Below, one piece after another: positions 44,609 to 54,081 of a DNA stretch of 64,000 bases. How positions within the stretch are numbered: position 1 is the first letter of the stretch; each line of letters starts with the position of its first letter. Location of the stretch: positions 186,001-250,000 of the forward strand of contig CAWCVJ010000003.1 of the NCBI GenBank assembly GCA_963799065.1, given 5' to 3'. The notes beneath the pieces were generated by a model. The model was not told the origin of the DNA. It was given only the letters and a program-made list of their open reading frames with translations, and ran no database searches. This DNA comes from JAJPHW01 sp963799065. Lineage in GTDB: Bacteria > Acidobacteriota > Terriglobia > Terriglobales > Acidobacteriaceae. Both the position numbers and the translations under genes were made by a program.

Positions 44609-46639
44609 ATGGCTGCCGCTGAAAAAGACATCGCGAAAAAGATCGACGCCCTGCGCGAGCGGATTCGTCACCACGAATATCGATACTACGCGCTGGACGA
44701 TCCCGAAATCAGCGACGCCGAATTCGACCAGCTGATGGACGAATTGAAGCAGTTGGAAGCGAAGCACCCGAATCTGGTCACACCGGATTCGCCCACGCAA
44801 CGAGTTGGCGGCAAGCCCAGCGAGGGATTTCTAAAGGCTCCGCACTCTTCGCCCATGCTGTCTTTGGACAACACTTACAACGTGGATGAACTGCGCAACT
44901 GGGATCGCCGCGTCCACGAACTCAGTGGACGCGAAGACATCGAATATGTGTGCGAGTTGAAATTGGACGGTATGTCTCTCGCGCTCCACTATGAAGACGG
45001 CAAACTGGTCCGCGGCATTACCCGCGGCGATGGCACGATCGGCGAAGATGTGACCGCCAATGTGCGCACCGTGCGCTCGATCCCCTTATCGATTCCGCGC
45101 GAGAAGTTGAAGCAGTGGGGCATCCCCTCGAACTTTGAAGTTCGCGGCGAGATGCTGATTCCCATCGCGTCATTTCTAAGGATGAATCAGGAGCAGGAGC
45201 GCAAAGGGCAGAAGCCCTTTGCCAATCCGCGCAATGCGACCGCAGGTACGGTGAGAAATCTGGAGCCGAGCGTGACCGCACAGCGCCAGCTTTCCTACTT
45301 TGCCTATCTTCTCTTGCACGACGGCCGCACCCACTTCCCGCGGCACTGGGATTCGCTCAACGCACTCGATGCCGCTGGCTTCAAAGTAAATCCCAATCGC
45401 GCTCTGGCCAACACCTTCGACGAAGTCTGGGCCTTCGTTAACCAACAGGAGGAAAAGCGCGAGAAGTTGCCATATGAGATCGATGGCATTGTCGTGAAGG
45501 TCGATCAGACTCGCTTGCAGGAGGAACTCGGCTATACCGGTAAAGCTCCGCGCTGGGCGATTGCCTACAAGTATGCTGCGCGCGCAGGCATCACGCAGAT
45601 CGAAGACATACTGGTGCAAGTCGGGCGTACCGGAAAACTCACGCCGGTCGCGGCATTGAAGCCAGTTCTCATCGGCGGCACAACCGTCAGCCGAGCAACC
45701 CTGCACAATATGGATGAAATCGAGCGCCTCGGCGTGAAGATCGGCGATTGGGTCGAAGTCGAACGCGGCGGCGATGTCATCCCCAAAGTCGTAAAAGTAA
45801 TCGAAGACAAGGCTCATCCGCGCGGACACAAAACATTTCACATGCCAGAGAAGTGTCCGGTCTGTGGCACGCATGTAGTCCGCGCCGAGGGCGAGGTGGA
45901 TTATCGCTGCGTCAACGCGAATTGTCCCGCAAAGCTACGAGAGACGATTCTGCATTTTGCCTCTCGCGGCGTGATGAACATCGACGGCATGGGCGATGCG
46001 CTGGTCAATCAGCTCACCGATCGCGGCCTGGTCAAGAATGTCGCCGATATATACCAGCTGACAAAGAAAGACCTGCTCAGCCTGGAACGCATGGGCGAAA
46101 AGTCGGCGCAAAACATTCTCGATGAAATCGACAAATCGAAGAAGCTTCCACTGGAGCGCGTCATCTTCGGCCTGGGCATCCGCTTCGTGGGTGAACGTAC
46201 AGCACAATTCCTCTCCGAACATTTTGGGTCGATGGAAGCAATCGAAACCGCGAGCGTTGAAGAATTGCAAAACGTGAACGAAGTCGGCCCGCGCATTGCC
46301 GAGAGCATCGTCGAATTCTTCAGCATCCCAGCCAATCGCAAACTGATCGAACGCCTCCGCGAAACTGGATTGACGCTGACCGGCACCAAGAAAGAACGCG
46401 GTACAAAACTCGCCGGGAAGACGTTCGTCCTCACGGGCACGCTGGCGAAGTACACCCGCGACCAAGCCAGGAAGATGATCGAAGACGCCGGCGGCAAAGT
46501 CACCAACTCCGTCAGCAAAAAAACCGACTACGTCGTCGCAGGCGAGGACGCTGGGTCAAAACTCGACAAAGCACGGGATCTAGGCGTGCCTGTAATCGAC
46601 GAAAAGGAAATGGCTAAGCTGGTAGCTGAATCTACTTGA
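44609..46639 (+). CDS. ligA: NAD-dependent DNA ligase
   Basis: A 676-residue ligase that seals nicks in replication and repair using NAD+. Domain order is complete: Ia (HHEYRYYALDDPEISDAEFD), adenylation domain with the KxDG Lys in CELKLDGMSLAL, OB fold, zinc finger CPVCGTHVVR..CVNANCPAKL, helix-hairpin-helix repeats, and a C-terminal BRCT (GKTFVLTGTLAKYTRDQA). It overlaps the convergent HIT gene by eight bases. Confidence 0.97.
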   Translation: MAAAEKDIAKKIDALRERIRHHEYRYYALDDPEISDAEFDQLMDELKQLEAKHPNLVTPDSPTQRVGGKPSEGFLKAPHSSPMLSLDNTYNVDELRNWDRRVHELSGREDIEYVCELKLDGMSLALHYEDGKLVRGITRGDGTIGEDVTANVRTVRSIPLSIPREKLKQWGIPSNFEVRGEMLIPIASFLRMNQEQERKGQKPFANPRNATAGTVRNLEPSVTAQRQLSYFAYLLLHDGRTHFPRHWDSLNALDAAGFKVNPNRALANTFDEVWAFVNQQEEKREKLPYEIDGIVVKVDQTRLQEELGYTGKAPRWAIAYKYAARAGITQIEDILVQVGRTGKLTPVAALKPVLIGGTTVSRATLHNMDEIERLGVKIGDWVEVERGGDVIPKVVKVIEDKAHPRGHKTFHMPEKCPVCGTHVVRAEGEVDYRCVNANCPAKLRETILHFASRGVMNIDGMGDALVNQLTDRGLVKNVADIYQLTKKDLLSLERMGEKSAQNILDEIDKSKKLPLERVIFGLGIRFVGERTAQFLSEHFGSMEAIETASVEELQNVNEVGPRIAESIVEFFSIPANRKLIERLRETGLTLTGTKKERGTKLAGKTFVLTGTLAKYTRDQARKMIEDAGGKVTNSVSKKTDYVVAGEDAGSKLDKARDLGVPVIDEKEMAKLVAEST

Positions 46640-47120
46640 TTTGTTGGAACGCCGCCGTCATCCGCTTCCAGGTCTCCTCCAGCACCTCCGGCAAAACGCG
46701 CGTTTCCCCGACCACCGTCATAAAATTCGCGTCGGCCACCCAGCGCGGCAGGATGTGCATATGGATGTGTCCAGCAACCCCTGCGCCCGCGGCTGCGCCG
46801 ATGTTCATGCCCAAGTTGATTCCGTCTGGCTTGTAAAGCTCGTGCAGGATGGTCTCGGTCTTCTGCGCCAGATCTATCATCTCGCGCGCGGCTTCGGGCG
46901 CAAGTTTTTGTAGCTGATCGACGTGGGCATAGGGCACGGCCATAACGTGCCCCGAAGTGTAAGGAAAAGTATTCAGAACCATGAAGCAATGCTGACCACG
47001 ATGCACGATGCGAGCCTTCTCATCGTCGCCAAGATTCAAGAGTTCGCAGAATACGCAGCCCTCGACCGAACCGGCGGCTTTGATGTAGGCGTAGCGCCAC
47101 GGCGTCCATAAATAGTCCAT
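46632..47120 (-). CDS. HIT-family hydrolase (AP4A-type)
   Basis: A 162-residue HIT protein starting MDYLWTPWRYAYI. The zinc-type CxxC (CVFCELL) and the histidine triad HIHMHILPRW (near residue 108) are clear. Members split AP4A or nucleotide-phosphoramidates. Good domain fit; the exact substrate is inferred. Convergent with ligA. Confidence 0.92.
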   Translation of the reverse strand: MDYLWTPWRYAYIKAAGSVEGCVFCELLNLGDDEKARIVHRGQHCFMVLNTFPYTSGHVMAVPYAHVDQLQKLAPEAAREMIDLAQKTETILHELYKPDGINLGMNIGAAAGAGVAGHIHMHILPRWVADANFMTVVGETRVLPEVLEETWKRMTAAFQQIK

Positions 47121-47232
47121 GGCGGGGAGCGTAGCAGATTGGATTGGGCCGAGGAAAGCGGCCCTATAAAATCCCCGCTTTCTGGTAAACTGAGAGTTCG
47201 TCAGCCGACCGTAGTTTCTAGAGAGGAAGTTC

Positions 47233-47958
47233 GTGCGTACCGAAACCCACCATCAGTTAAAAGAAGACCGCTTCAGAACCGCAACCATCCACGCCGCGGA
47301 AGCCACGGTGCACTGGTCGGTCGAACATAAGTCGAAGCTGATCGCCGCCGTGGTTGCGGCCGCGGTGCTGATCGCCGGCATTTCCGGCACCTGGTATTAC
47401 TTCGAGCAACAGGATCTCAAAGCCAGCATGGCTCTGGGCAAGGCCACCCGCACCTTGGATACGCCCTTGCGCCCCGCTGGCATGCCTCCACAGCCAGACT
47501 CGCCCAGCTTTGCCTCCGCCAAAGAACGTGCCACAGAAGCGCAGAAGCAATTTCAGGACGTCATCGACAAATATCCGCACACCCGCTCGTCGGAGTTCGC
47601 AGCCTATTTTCTCGGTGTCACGTCGGCGACGCTGGGTGACAATACCTCCGCCGAGAAGTCATTCAAGGATGTGGCCTCTTCACACAACGGCGACCTGGCA
47701 GCGCTCGCAAAGTTCTCGTTGGCGGCGCTCTACCGCAACACCAATCGTAACCAGGACGCCATCAATCTCTACAAACAGCTGATCGACAAGCCTACCATGA
47801 CGGTAGGAAAGTCCGCCTCGCAGATCGAATTGGCCGACACCTACAAGAGCGCGAATCAGCCGCAGGAAGCCAGGAAAATCTACGAGCAGATTCAGAAGGA
47901 AAACCCAAAGAGTCAGATGGCCCAGTTGGCTACGTCGAAGTTGCAGGAACTCAAGTAG
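47233..47958 (+). CDS. TPR-containing membrane-anchored protein (YfgM-like)
   Basis: A 241-residue protein with one N-terminal membrane helix (LIAAVVAAAVLIAGISGTWYY, about residues 34-54) and a periplasmic TPR domain: KFSLAALYRNTNRNQDAINL and QIELADTYKSANQPQEARKIY. This is the YfgM/TPR_21 layout; YfgM helps periplasmic folding with the Sec translocon. The start is GTG at 47233 with GAGGAAG upstream. A GH5 gene follows after 36 bases. Confidence 0.8.
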   Translation: MRTETHHQLKEDRFRTATIHAAEATVHWSVEHKSKLIAAVVAAAVLIAGISGTWYYFEQQDLKASMALGKATRTLDTPLRPAGMPPQPDSPSFASAKERATEAQKQFQDVIDKYPHTRSSEFAAYFLGVTSATLGDNTSAEKSFKDVASSHNGDLAALAKFSLAALYRNTNRNQDAINLYKQLIDKPTMTVGKSASQIELADTYKSANQPQEARKIYEQIQKENPKSQMAQLATSKLQELK

Positions 47959-47994
47959 ATTTTTCCCTCAACCGTATTCTCGGTCCGACGTCGT

Positions 47995-49167
47995 TTGAAA
48001 CCTGCGAAGTCGTTAGCGTATGCGCTTCGCTGGATCGCGGCATCGATTCTCGCAGTCTTTTCTGTCGTTCCTGCGCAGCCCCAAGCGACGCTGGCTCCCG
48101 CCGATCTGGCAAGTGTCCGCGTGTTGCACCTTCAGCGCGGCGTCAACGCCAGCGAGTGGTTCGCGCAGGTCTACGATCCCAAGGGATACACCAAAGAGCA
48201 TTTCGAAAGCTGGACGACCGCGCAAGACATAACCCTCATTCAATCCTTAGGCTTCGATCACGTCCGCCTGAGCATCGACCCGCGGCCTATGTTTCAATCC
48301 GGTCACGCGGACGAAATTCCAGCGGATTATCTCGCGTACATCGACGCCGCAGTCAAGATGATTCTGGATCGCAAACTAGCCGTGATCATCGACATTCATC
48401 CGGACAGCGACTTCAAGGCACGTCTATCCAACGACGATTTCGTGGAGCAATTCGCCGACTTCTGGCGTGCTTTGGCCAAACATTTCGCTGCAACCGATCC
48501 CAACCTCGTTTTTCTGGAAATGTTGAACGAGCCCGAAATGAAAGACCGCTATCGCTGGTATGGAATCGAAGCCAAGCTCGAGACGGCGATTCGCGAAGGC
48601 GCACCCCGACACACGATCATCGTCAGCGGGGCGCAGTATTCGGCAAACGATGAACTCTTATTTGTAAATCCGCTGCGCGATCCTAATCTGATTTACAGCT
48701 TTCACTTTTACCAGCCCGAAGTATTCACTCATCAGGGAGCGACGTGGGCGGTGAACTTTTGGCACGAGCTGCGCGGAGTGCCATATCCATCGAATCCGCA
48801 GGATGTAAGCCGCGCGGCCGAAGCTGTTACCGATCCGGTGAACCGTCTTTATTTAACCCGCTACGGAGCTGAAGCTTGGAATGCCGACCGCATTAACGCC
48901 GAAATCGGACAAGTCGCAGCCTGGGCCAAGCGTTGGAACCTGCCCGCGATCTGCGACGAATTTGGCGTCTACAAGAAATATGCCCCGCCACAAGACCGCG
49001 CTGCTTGGCTGCTCGACGTGCGCTCCGCCCTCGAGGAAAATGGCATCGGTTGGACACTCTGGGACTACAGCGGCGCCTTTGGAATCGTCACCAAGGCTCC
49101 CGGCCAGCCCCAAGCCCAGCCTGACCTTCCGGCGCTCAAAGCCCTCGGCCTATCCAGCCGTAACTAG
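47995..49167 (+). CDS. GH5 glycoside hydrolase, cellulase-like
   Basis: A 390-residue exported glycosidase. Signal: LRWIAASILAVFSVVPAQPQ. The GH5 landmarks are: LHLQRGVNASEWF near the start, FDHVRLSIDPR, AVIIDIHPDSD, acid/base Glu179 in MLNEPEMKDR, FHFYQPEVFTHQGA and the nucleophile in ICDEFGVYKK. The TIM barrel ends with WTLWDYSGAFGIV. The start is a TTG without a strong ribosome-binding site. Plant polysaccharide breakdown (beta-glucan or mannan) is likely. Confidence 0.85.
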   Translation: MKPAKSLAYALRWIAASILAVFSVVPAQPQATLAPADLASVRVLHLQRGVNASEWFAQVYDPKGYTKEHFESWTTAQDITLIQSLGFDHVRLSIDPRPMFQSGHADEIPADYLAYIDAAVKMILDRKLAVIIDIHPDSDFKARLSNDDFVEQFADFWRALAKHFAATDPNLVFLEMLNEPEMKDRYRWYGIEAKLETAIREGAPRHTIIVSGAQYSANDELLFVNPLRDPNLIYSFHFYQPEVFTHQGATWAVNFWHELRGVPYPSNPQDVSRAAEAVTDPVNRLYLTRYGAEAWNADRINAEIGQVAAWAKRWNLPAICDEFGVYKKYAPPQDRAAWLLDVRSALEENGIGWTLWDYSGAFGIVTKAPGQPQAQPDLPALKALGLSSRN

Positions 49168-49441
49168 CCCGCTAATTTTAGGGGGTTACGCCTTCGCCCG
49201 CCGCAGGCTATACTTTAAGTGGGATGTCGTCCGATGCAGAGTCCATCGCTCAATTCGCACTTGCCCGTGTGCTGGCTCGGCTGTCTGCCTTGTCCGCGCC
49301 GGCATTTGGCCGTATTGCCGTCCCTTTCCCGCCCCAGCCTCTTCGGTAGCGACTAGTTCGTTTCTCCGCTTACTAGTTTTCATTTGTCAAAATCAACGCT
49401 CGAAAACCGGCTCACCAAGCCGCTTCACACAGGAGAACACC
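49168..49441 (+). promoter_or_regulatory. leader region of the aminotransferase gene
   Basis: A 274-base gap. TATACT (49209-49214) is a possible -10 box; if used, the aminotransferase mRNA has a 220-base leader. No riboswitch core was recognised. Confidence 0.35.
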
Positions 49442-50794
49442 ATGACGACCAGCACTCTCGCAGGCCCCAAGATCATCACCGCTCTGCCCGGCCCCAAGGC
49501 GAAGCGTATTCTCGACGGCGATGAGCAGTACATCTCGCCTTCCTACACGCGCTCTTACCCGCTGGTAGCCAAAAGCGGACGCGGCATTGTGATCACCGAT
49601 CCCGATGGCAACGAGTTTTTCGATTTCTCCGCTGGCATCGCCGTGACTTCGACCGGCCATTGCCATCCCCACGTGGTCGCCGCCATTCAGAAACAAGCAG
49701 CTGAACTGATTCACATGTCTGGCACTGATTTTTATTACGAGAGCATGATTACTCTGGCCGAGCGCCTGTCGAAGATCGCTCCCATGCCGGGGCCGCACAA
49801 GTTTTATTACGGCAACTCAGGCGCGGAAGCGGTCGAATGTGCGCTGAAGCTCGCCCGCTATCACACTAAGCGGCAAAACGTGATCGCATTTTTCGGCGCC
49901 TTCCACGGACGCACCATGGGTGCGCTGTCTTTGACGGGCTCCAAGCCGCAGCAGAAGCGCCGCTTCGCTCCTCTGGTTCCCGGCGTTACCCACGTTCGCT
50001 ATCCCGATGTCTATCGTGGATGTTCGGGCGGCGCGCAAGACGCCGACGCATTTGCCCTCGGCTGCGCCCGATATATCGAAGAGAAGTTGTTCAAGACGAT
50101 TCTTGCGCCGGAAGAAGTCGCCGCCATTTTTGTCGAACCCGTGCAAGGCGAAGGCGGATACGTGGTCGCACCGACTATCTTCATGCAAGAACTGCGACGC
50201 ATCTGCGATCGCCACGGCATCATGCTCGTCGTCGATGAAGTCCAAAGCGGCATGGCCCGCACCGGCAAGTGGTGGGCCGTCGAACACACCGGCGTGCAGC
50301 CGGACATGGTTTGCATCGCTAAGGGCATCGCGTCCGGTATGCCCCTGGGCATCACCATGACCAAGGCCGACATCATGGACTGGGTTCCCGGCTCGCACGC
50401 CTCGACGTACGGCGGCAATCCCGTATGCATCGCCGCCGCACTCGCGACGATGGACGTCATCGAGAAAGAAAACTTACTGGGAAATTCGACCGCCGTCGGC
50501 AATCACATGCTGAGGCGCATGGCCGATTGGCCGACGAAGCATAAACTGGTCGGAGACGTTCGCGGCATCGGTCTGATGATCGGCGTGGAAATCGTGAAGG
50601 ATAAGAAGACCAAAGAATATGGCGCGGCCGAACGCGATCGCATCGTTGAGCACGCCTTCGAGCGCGGCATCTTGTTCTTGGGATGCGGGCCGAGCACGAT
50701 TCGCATCGCGCCGCCGCTGGTCGTCACAAAAGAGGAAGCCGACGCCGCCATCGACGTTCTCGAAGAATGCATCGCGCAGGTCGGCAAACACTAG
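49442..50794 (+). CDS. class III aminotransferase (4-aminobutyrate/ornithine type)
   Basis: A 450-residue PLP enzyme. Blocks: FFDFSAGIAVTSTGHCHPHV, YYGNSGAEAVECALKLAR, FGAFHGRTMGALSLTGSK, VEPVQGEGGYVVAP, LVVDEVQSGMARTGK, and the PLP-Lys in CIAKGIASGMPLG. It fits GabT or acetylornithine-aminotransferase-like enzymes; it has the long N-terminus of GabT-like acidobacterial proteins. GGAGAACACC precedes the ATG. With arginase and Tdh present in the window, a role in amino acid use is plausible. Confidence 0.88.
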   Translation: MTTSTLAGPKIITALPGPKAKRILDGDEQYISPSYTRSYPLVAKSGRGIVITDPDGNEFFDFSAGIAVTSTGHCHPHVVAAIQKQAAELIHMSGTDFYYESMITLAERLSKIAPMPGPHKFYYGNSGAEAVECALKLARYHTKRQNVIAFFGAFHGRTMGALSLTGSKPQQKRRFAPLVPGVTHVRYPDVYRGCSGGAQDADAFALGCARYIEEKLFKTILAPEEVAAIFVEPVQGEGGYVVAPTIFMQELRRICDRHGIMLVVDEVQSGMARTGKWWAVEHTGVQPDMVCIAKGIASGMPLGITMTKADIMDWVPGSHASTYGGNPVCIAAALATMDVIEKENLLGNSTAVGNHMLRRMADWPTKHKLVGDVRGIGLMIGVEIVKDKKTKEYGAAERDRIVEHAFERGILFLGCGPSTIRIAPPLVVTKEEADAAIDVLEECIAQVGKH

Positions 50795-50888
50795 CGCGAC
50801 GTATGCAGCTCGCTTCTGCTTTGAAAGGGCGCGGCTTCGGCCGCCGCCGAGCTCTAAATTTCTTGCGCTTTAGCACCTGAGGGAAACT

Positions 50889-51386
50889 TTGACGTCACAA
50901 CCGATTCCGACCTATCACGGCGTCATCGACGCAATATACATCGCCGCGCAGGCCAAACAGCCAACCGTCTCCGTCGAGCAAGTGGACGCCACACCTGGCG
51001 TCGGCCTGCATGGCGATCGCTACGCCGAAAAGCAAGGCACGTTCTTCAAGCCCCTGCCCGACTACGAACTGACCCTGATCGAAGCCGAAGCTCTGGACGC
51101 GTTGAAGCGCGAATACGACATCGAACTCTCCGCCGCTGACACGCGCCGTAATCTGGTCACGCGCGGCGTCCCCCTCAATCATCTGGTGGGACGAGAGTTT
51201 TCCATCGGCGGCGTAAAGATTCGTGGCATTCGCCTCTGCGAACCGTGCAGTCACCTGCAAGCGCTCACCAAACTCCCCGTCATCAAAGGACTACGCCACC
51301 GCGGCGGACTGCGCGCCCAAATTCTCAGCGCCGGAACCATTCACGTCGGCGATTCCGTGCAGACTCTGCCGACTGTCGCGTCCTGA
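50889..51386 (+). CDS. MOSC-domain protein
   Basis: A 165-residue MOSC (molybdenum cofactor sulfurase C-terminal-like) protein. The domain shows GLHGDRYAE near residue 40, DTRRNLVTRGVPLNHLVGREF, the Cys-containing GIRLCEPCSHLQ and GLRAQILSAGTI. MOSC proteins handle the Mo cofactor or its sulfur ligand. The start TTG has TGAGGGAAA upstream. The next genes encode a Mo-dependent sulfite dehydrogenase, which supports a cofactor role. Confidence 0.88.
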   Translation: MTSQPIPTYHGVIDAIYIAAQAKQPTVSVEQVDATPGVGLHGDRYAEKQGTFFKPLPDYELTLIEAEALDALKREYDIELSAADTRRNLVTRGVPLNHLVGREFSIGGVKIRGIRLCEPCSHLQALTKLPVIKGLRHRGGLRAQILSAGTIHVGDSVQTLPTVAS

Positions 51387-51441
51387 CCTCCTTCCCGATC
51401 CTGTCTTGTGAAATACCCGCTGATCGTCTATAAATTGAAGT

Positions 51442-52611
51442 ATGTCGATAGATAAGGTCGCGATTTCACGCCGCGATTTCGTGAAGGCTGCGTCCGGCGC
51501 GGCGTTTGCTGGCGCACTTTATCCCCTGGCATGGGGAACACCGATCCCGGCCACCGGCTCCGCCGACGGTCTAATCGTGCGTTCGGACCGCTTCGTCGAT
51601 CTGGAAATGCCGCCGGAGTTTGCCAACCATTGGATCACTCCCACGCCTCACTTCTTTGTGCGCAATCATATGTCCGAACCGGTCTCGTTCGACATCACCG
51701 ACTGGCAACTCGCCATCGGCGGCGAAGTGGACAATCCTCAAAAGCTTTCGCTCGCTGACTTGGCCAAGCTAGAGACGCACACCGTAACCAATACGCTTGA
51801 ATGTGCCGGCAACGGCCGTGCCTTTCAGCAGCCCCGCGTCCCTGGAATTCAATGGGCCAAAGGCGCCGTCGGCAACGCGACCTTCACCGGACCGAGACTG
51901 CGCGACATTCTTCAGCGCGCAGGCGTCAAAACTTCCGGCAAGCATGTAATGTTTCGCGGCTCCGACGAAGTCCCGGGAAAAGTTCCGCCATTCATCCGCA
52001 GCATTCCCATCGAAAAAGCTCTGCACGAGGATACCCTTGTGGCCACGCAGATGAACGGTGCCCCGCTCAATCACGATCACGGCTATCCGGCCCGTGTGCT
52101 CGCGCCCGGATGGATCGGCGCGGCGTCCTGCAAGTGGCTGACTGAGATCAAGGTTCTGGACAAAGAATTCGAAGGCAATTTCATGAAACCGGGATACCGC
52201 TTCCCCAATCATCCCGGCAAACCAGGCGAGGCGGTGAATCCAGACGACACGCATCCGGTCACGACGCTCAGCGTAAAGTCGCTGATCGCGTTGCCCAGCG
52301 AGGGCTTCGTGGCCAAGAGCCGCTCGATGAAAATTCAAGGCACGGCGTGGGCGGGCGAAGCGGACATCGTGAAAGTCGACATATCCGCCGATGGCGGGTC
52401 AACCTGGCACGAGGCCAAACTCGGCCACCAGCAGGCAAAGTACGCCTGGCGACTATGGAGCTATCACTGGAAGGCGCCGCAGGCGGGCGACTTCACGTTG
52501 CTATCACGCGCGACAGATAATCAAGGACGGTTACAGCCCGCGACGCCCGTTTGGAATCCCAGCGGATATCTATACAACGCCTACGATCAGGTGAAAATTC
52601 ATGTTGCGTAA
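51442..52611 (+). CDS. sulfite dehydrogenase, molybdenum subunit
   Basis: A 389-residue sulfite-oxidase-family molybdoenzyme with a Tat signal (SRRDFVKAASGAAFAGALY), so it folds in the cytoplasm and works in the periplasm. The Mo-ligand Cys is in TLECAGNGRAF; further marks are HWITPTPHFFVRNH, NGAPLNHDHGYPARVLAPGW and the C-terminal dimerisation domain (KIQGTAWAG, VDISADGGSTWHEA). It oxidises sulfite to sulfate, or a related sulfur compound. TATAAA ends seven bases before the ATG and there is no Shine-Dalgarno. The cytochrome gene overlaps by eleven bases. Confidence 0.9.
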   Translation: MSIDKVAISRRDFVKAASGAAFAGALYPLAWGTPIPATGSADGLIVRSDRFVDLEMPPEFANHWITPTPHFFVRNHMSEPVSFDITDWQLAIGGEVDNPQKLSLADLAKLETHTVTNTLECAGNGRAFQQPRVPGIQWAKGAVGNATFTGPRLRDILQRAGVKTSGKHVMFRGSDEVPGKVPPFIRSIPIEKALHEDTLVATQMNGAPLNHDHGYPARVLAPGWIGAASCKWLTEIKVLDKEFEGNFMKPGYRFPNHPGKPGEAVNPDDTHPVTTLSVKSLIALPSEGFVAKSRSMKIQGTAWAGEADIVKVDISADGGSTWHEAKLGHQQAKYAWRLWSYHWKAPQAGDFTLLSRATDNQGRLQPATPVWNPSGYLYNAYDQVKIHVA

Positions 52612-52933
52612 GAATTCCGGCTGGGCAGCGGCAGCGCTGGCCGTGACCATGGCAGTCACGCTTCCTCTACTGCGCGCCCAATCCCCGACTTTACCCGCTG
52701 GGCCGATCTCCGACAAAGTGACCACATCATGTACCGAGTGTCACAGTGCCAGCATCATCGTGCAACAACGCCTCAGCAAAGGCGCATGGACGAAAGAAGT
52801 AGACAAGATGGTCAAGTGGGGCGCGCTGGTCGATCCCGCGGATCGCGACGCCTTCATCGACTTCCTCAGCACAAACTTCCCACCCGACAAGCCCGCAGAG
52901 CGGATGCCACGCCAGGAAGTCGCCAAGAAATAG
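52601..52933 (+). CDS. sulfite dehydrogenase cytochrome c subunit
   Basis: A 110-residue periplasmic monohaem cytochrome c. Signal (AAAALAVTMAVTLPLLRAQ), haem site CTECH at residues 44-48, then a helical C-terminus. It overlaps the Mo subunit and so is a translationally coupled partner that takes electrons from it, like SorB in SorAB. A distal axial Met is not clearly identifiable (Met86-type candidates), so the sixth ligand is uncertain. Confidence 0.85.
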   Translation: MLRKNSGWAAAALAVTMAVTLPLLRAQSPTLPAGPISDKVTTSCTECHSASIIVQQRLSKGAWTKEVDKMVKWGALVDPADRDAFIDFLSTNFPPDKPAERMPRQEVAKK

Positions 52934-52959
52934 GCTGTCGTGATCCGAATTTCAGCCCC

Positions 52960-53296
52960 TCACGCCACTTCTTTTCTTTCCACAGGAACTGTCGCCTGCA
53001 TCAGTTCGTCAAATAGCGAGCGGTAGTGAATCATGGCCGTTCTGAGTTCTTCTGTGGTGGTCTGGTCCGCGCCAACTCTGAGGGCAATTGCGTGGGCGTT
53101 CGCGTTCGCGATCTCGATACCGCACCAGACCCGCGACCGGGTTCCCGCCACCTGACGCCCCGTCGAAGTCGTAGAGCACCGAGAGCGTTTGGGCCGATGC
53201 GACGTTCAACGGTGCGAAGACGATCGCGGGCAGCATCAGGATTAAGGTCGCGCCCAAGAAAGCGGATAAGCAGTTTTGGTTGGCGTTGCGAGTCAT
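52960..53296 (-). pseudogene. fused remnants of a secreted protein and another gene
   Basis: The 5' part (from ATG 53296 with CGGAGAAG upstream) is a signal peptide plus the start of a secreted tandem-repeat (GloVer-type) protein: FLGATLILMLPAIVFAPLNV and LSVLYDFDGASGGGNPVAGLV. The frame then loses meaning. In another frame at 53151-52960 a different C-terminus appears: EIANANAHAIALRVGA, TTEELRTAMIHYRSLFDELM. The two pieces do not share a frame, so the most likely cause is a deletion that removed the bulk of both genes. The RES-toxin gene lies upstream. Confidence 0.5.
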
Positions 53297-53461
53297 GAGT
53301 CTTCTCCGATCAGCCGATTTCCCGACGCAATCAGGATACTGCAATCCAAGCAGCATCTTGGTTAGCCATTTGCAGCCGCAGCACCTCGATCGGCTGCCCC
53401 ACGTGAGTTCTTCCGCTGACGCACGGGCGGGGACGCCCGCGTCCGACATTCCGTCGGAGAG

Positions 53462-54079
53462 TCAGACTAACGCAAACTTGTACGTTTTCAGGAAAGCCTT
53501 GAAGAGGATCTCGTTCGCAGGATCGGTGAATGAGCCTATCGATGAAATCGCGAATGTTGCGGGCGAGCGGCGGTATATGGCGTAGGCGATTCGTTCAGGA
53601 GCGTGGCGCGAGCGGTAGCGGATTCCATCGGGCTTCGTCGGATGCTTCTTCAGGGCTGCGGACCACTGCTGCGCGATTTTGTACGAACCCGTAAACAGGC
53701 GGCCATCCGCGCCGATCCTGCTGAGACCACCGGCCTCTACCAGATCGACAAGACGAAGATTCTCAGTGAGTTCCATGCGCGCGATTCGTCGGGAGTCAAG
53801 ATAAGCGACTGTGACAAAAGGGATGCCGGTCGTAGCACCGCAGGATTCCAAGAGGCAGCATTCCGGATCCGCGCCTGCGTAGAGCACTCCGAATGACCCT
53901 GGGGACGGGCATTTCGGGTCGTCGAAGCGGTTTGTGCCCGTCGTACCAAAGAAAATTGGGTTGTGAGTGCTTTGGTGGTGACGATATAAAATCTCACCCT
54001 TATGAAGCGTAAAGATGATCGGATCCTGACCGTCCAACTGCTTATGTGGCGGGGGATGATCTCCGGGAGGGTCGATCAT
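53462..54079 (-). CDS. RES-domain toxin
   Basis: A 205-residue RES-family protein, the toxin of RES-Xre type II pairs; known members degrade NAD+. The conserved Arg is in EILYRHHQ, the Glu in CCLLESCG, and the core ends GSYKIAQQWSAAL and RYRSRHAPERIAYAIY. The antitoxin stop codon lies two bases upstream of this start, so both are in one operon. The C-terminal part (SSIGSFTDPANEILFKAF) fits the family. Confidence 0.85.
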   Translation of the reverse strand: MIDPPGDHPPPHKQLDGQDPIIFTLHKGEILYRHHQSTHNPIFFGTTGTNRFDDPKCPSPGSFGVLYAGADPECCLLESCGATTGIPFVTVAYLDSRRIARMELTENLRLVDLVEAGGLSRIGADGRLFTGSYKIAQQWSAALKKHPTKPDGIRYRSRHAPERIAYAIYRRSPATFAISSIGSFTDPANEILFKAFLKTYKFALV

Positions 54080-54081
54080 TG

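Noticed and set aside
49224..49349. 41-residue frame before the aminotransferase gene, with TATACT nine bases ahead
   Set aside because: Composition is unremarkable, there is no ribosome-binding site or homology, and it lies in the probable leader of the next gene.
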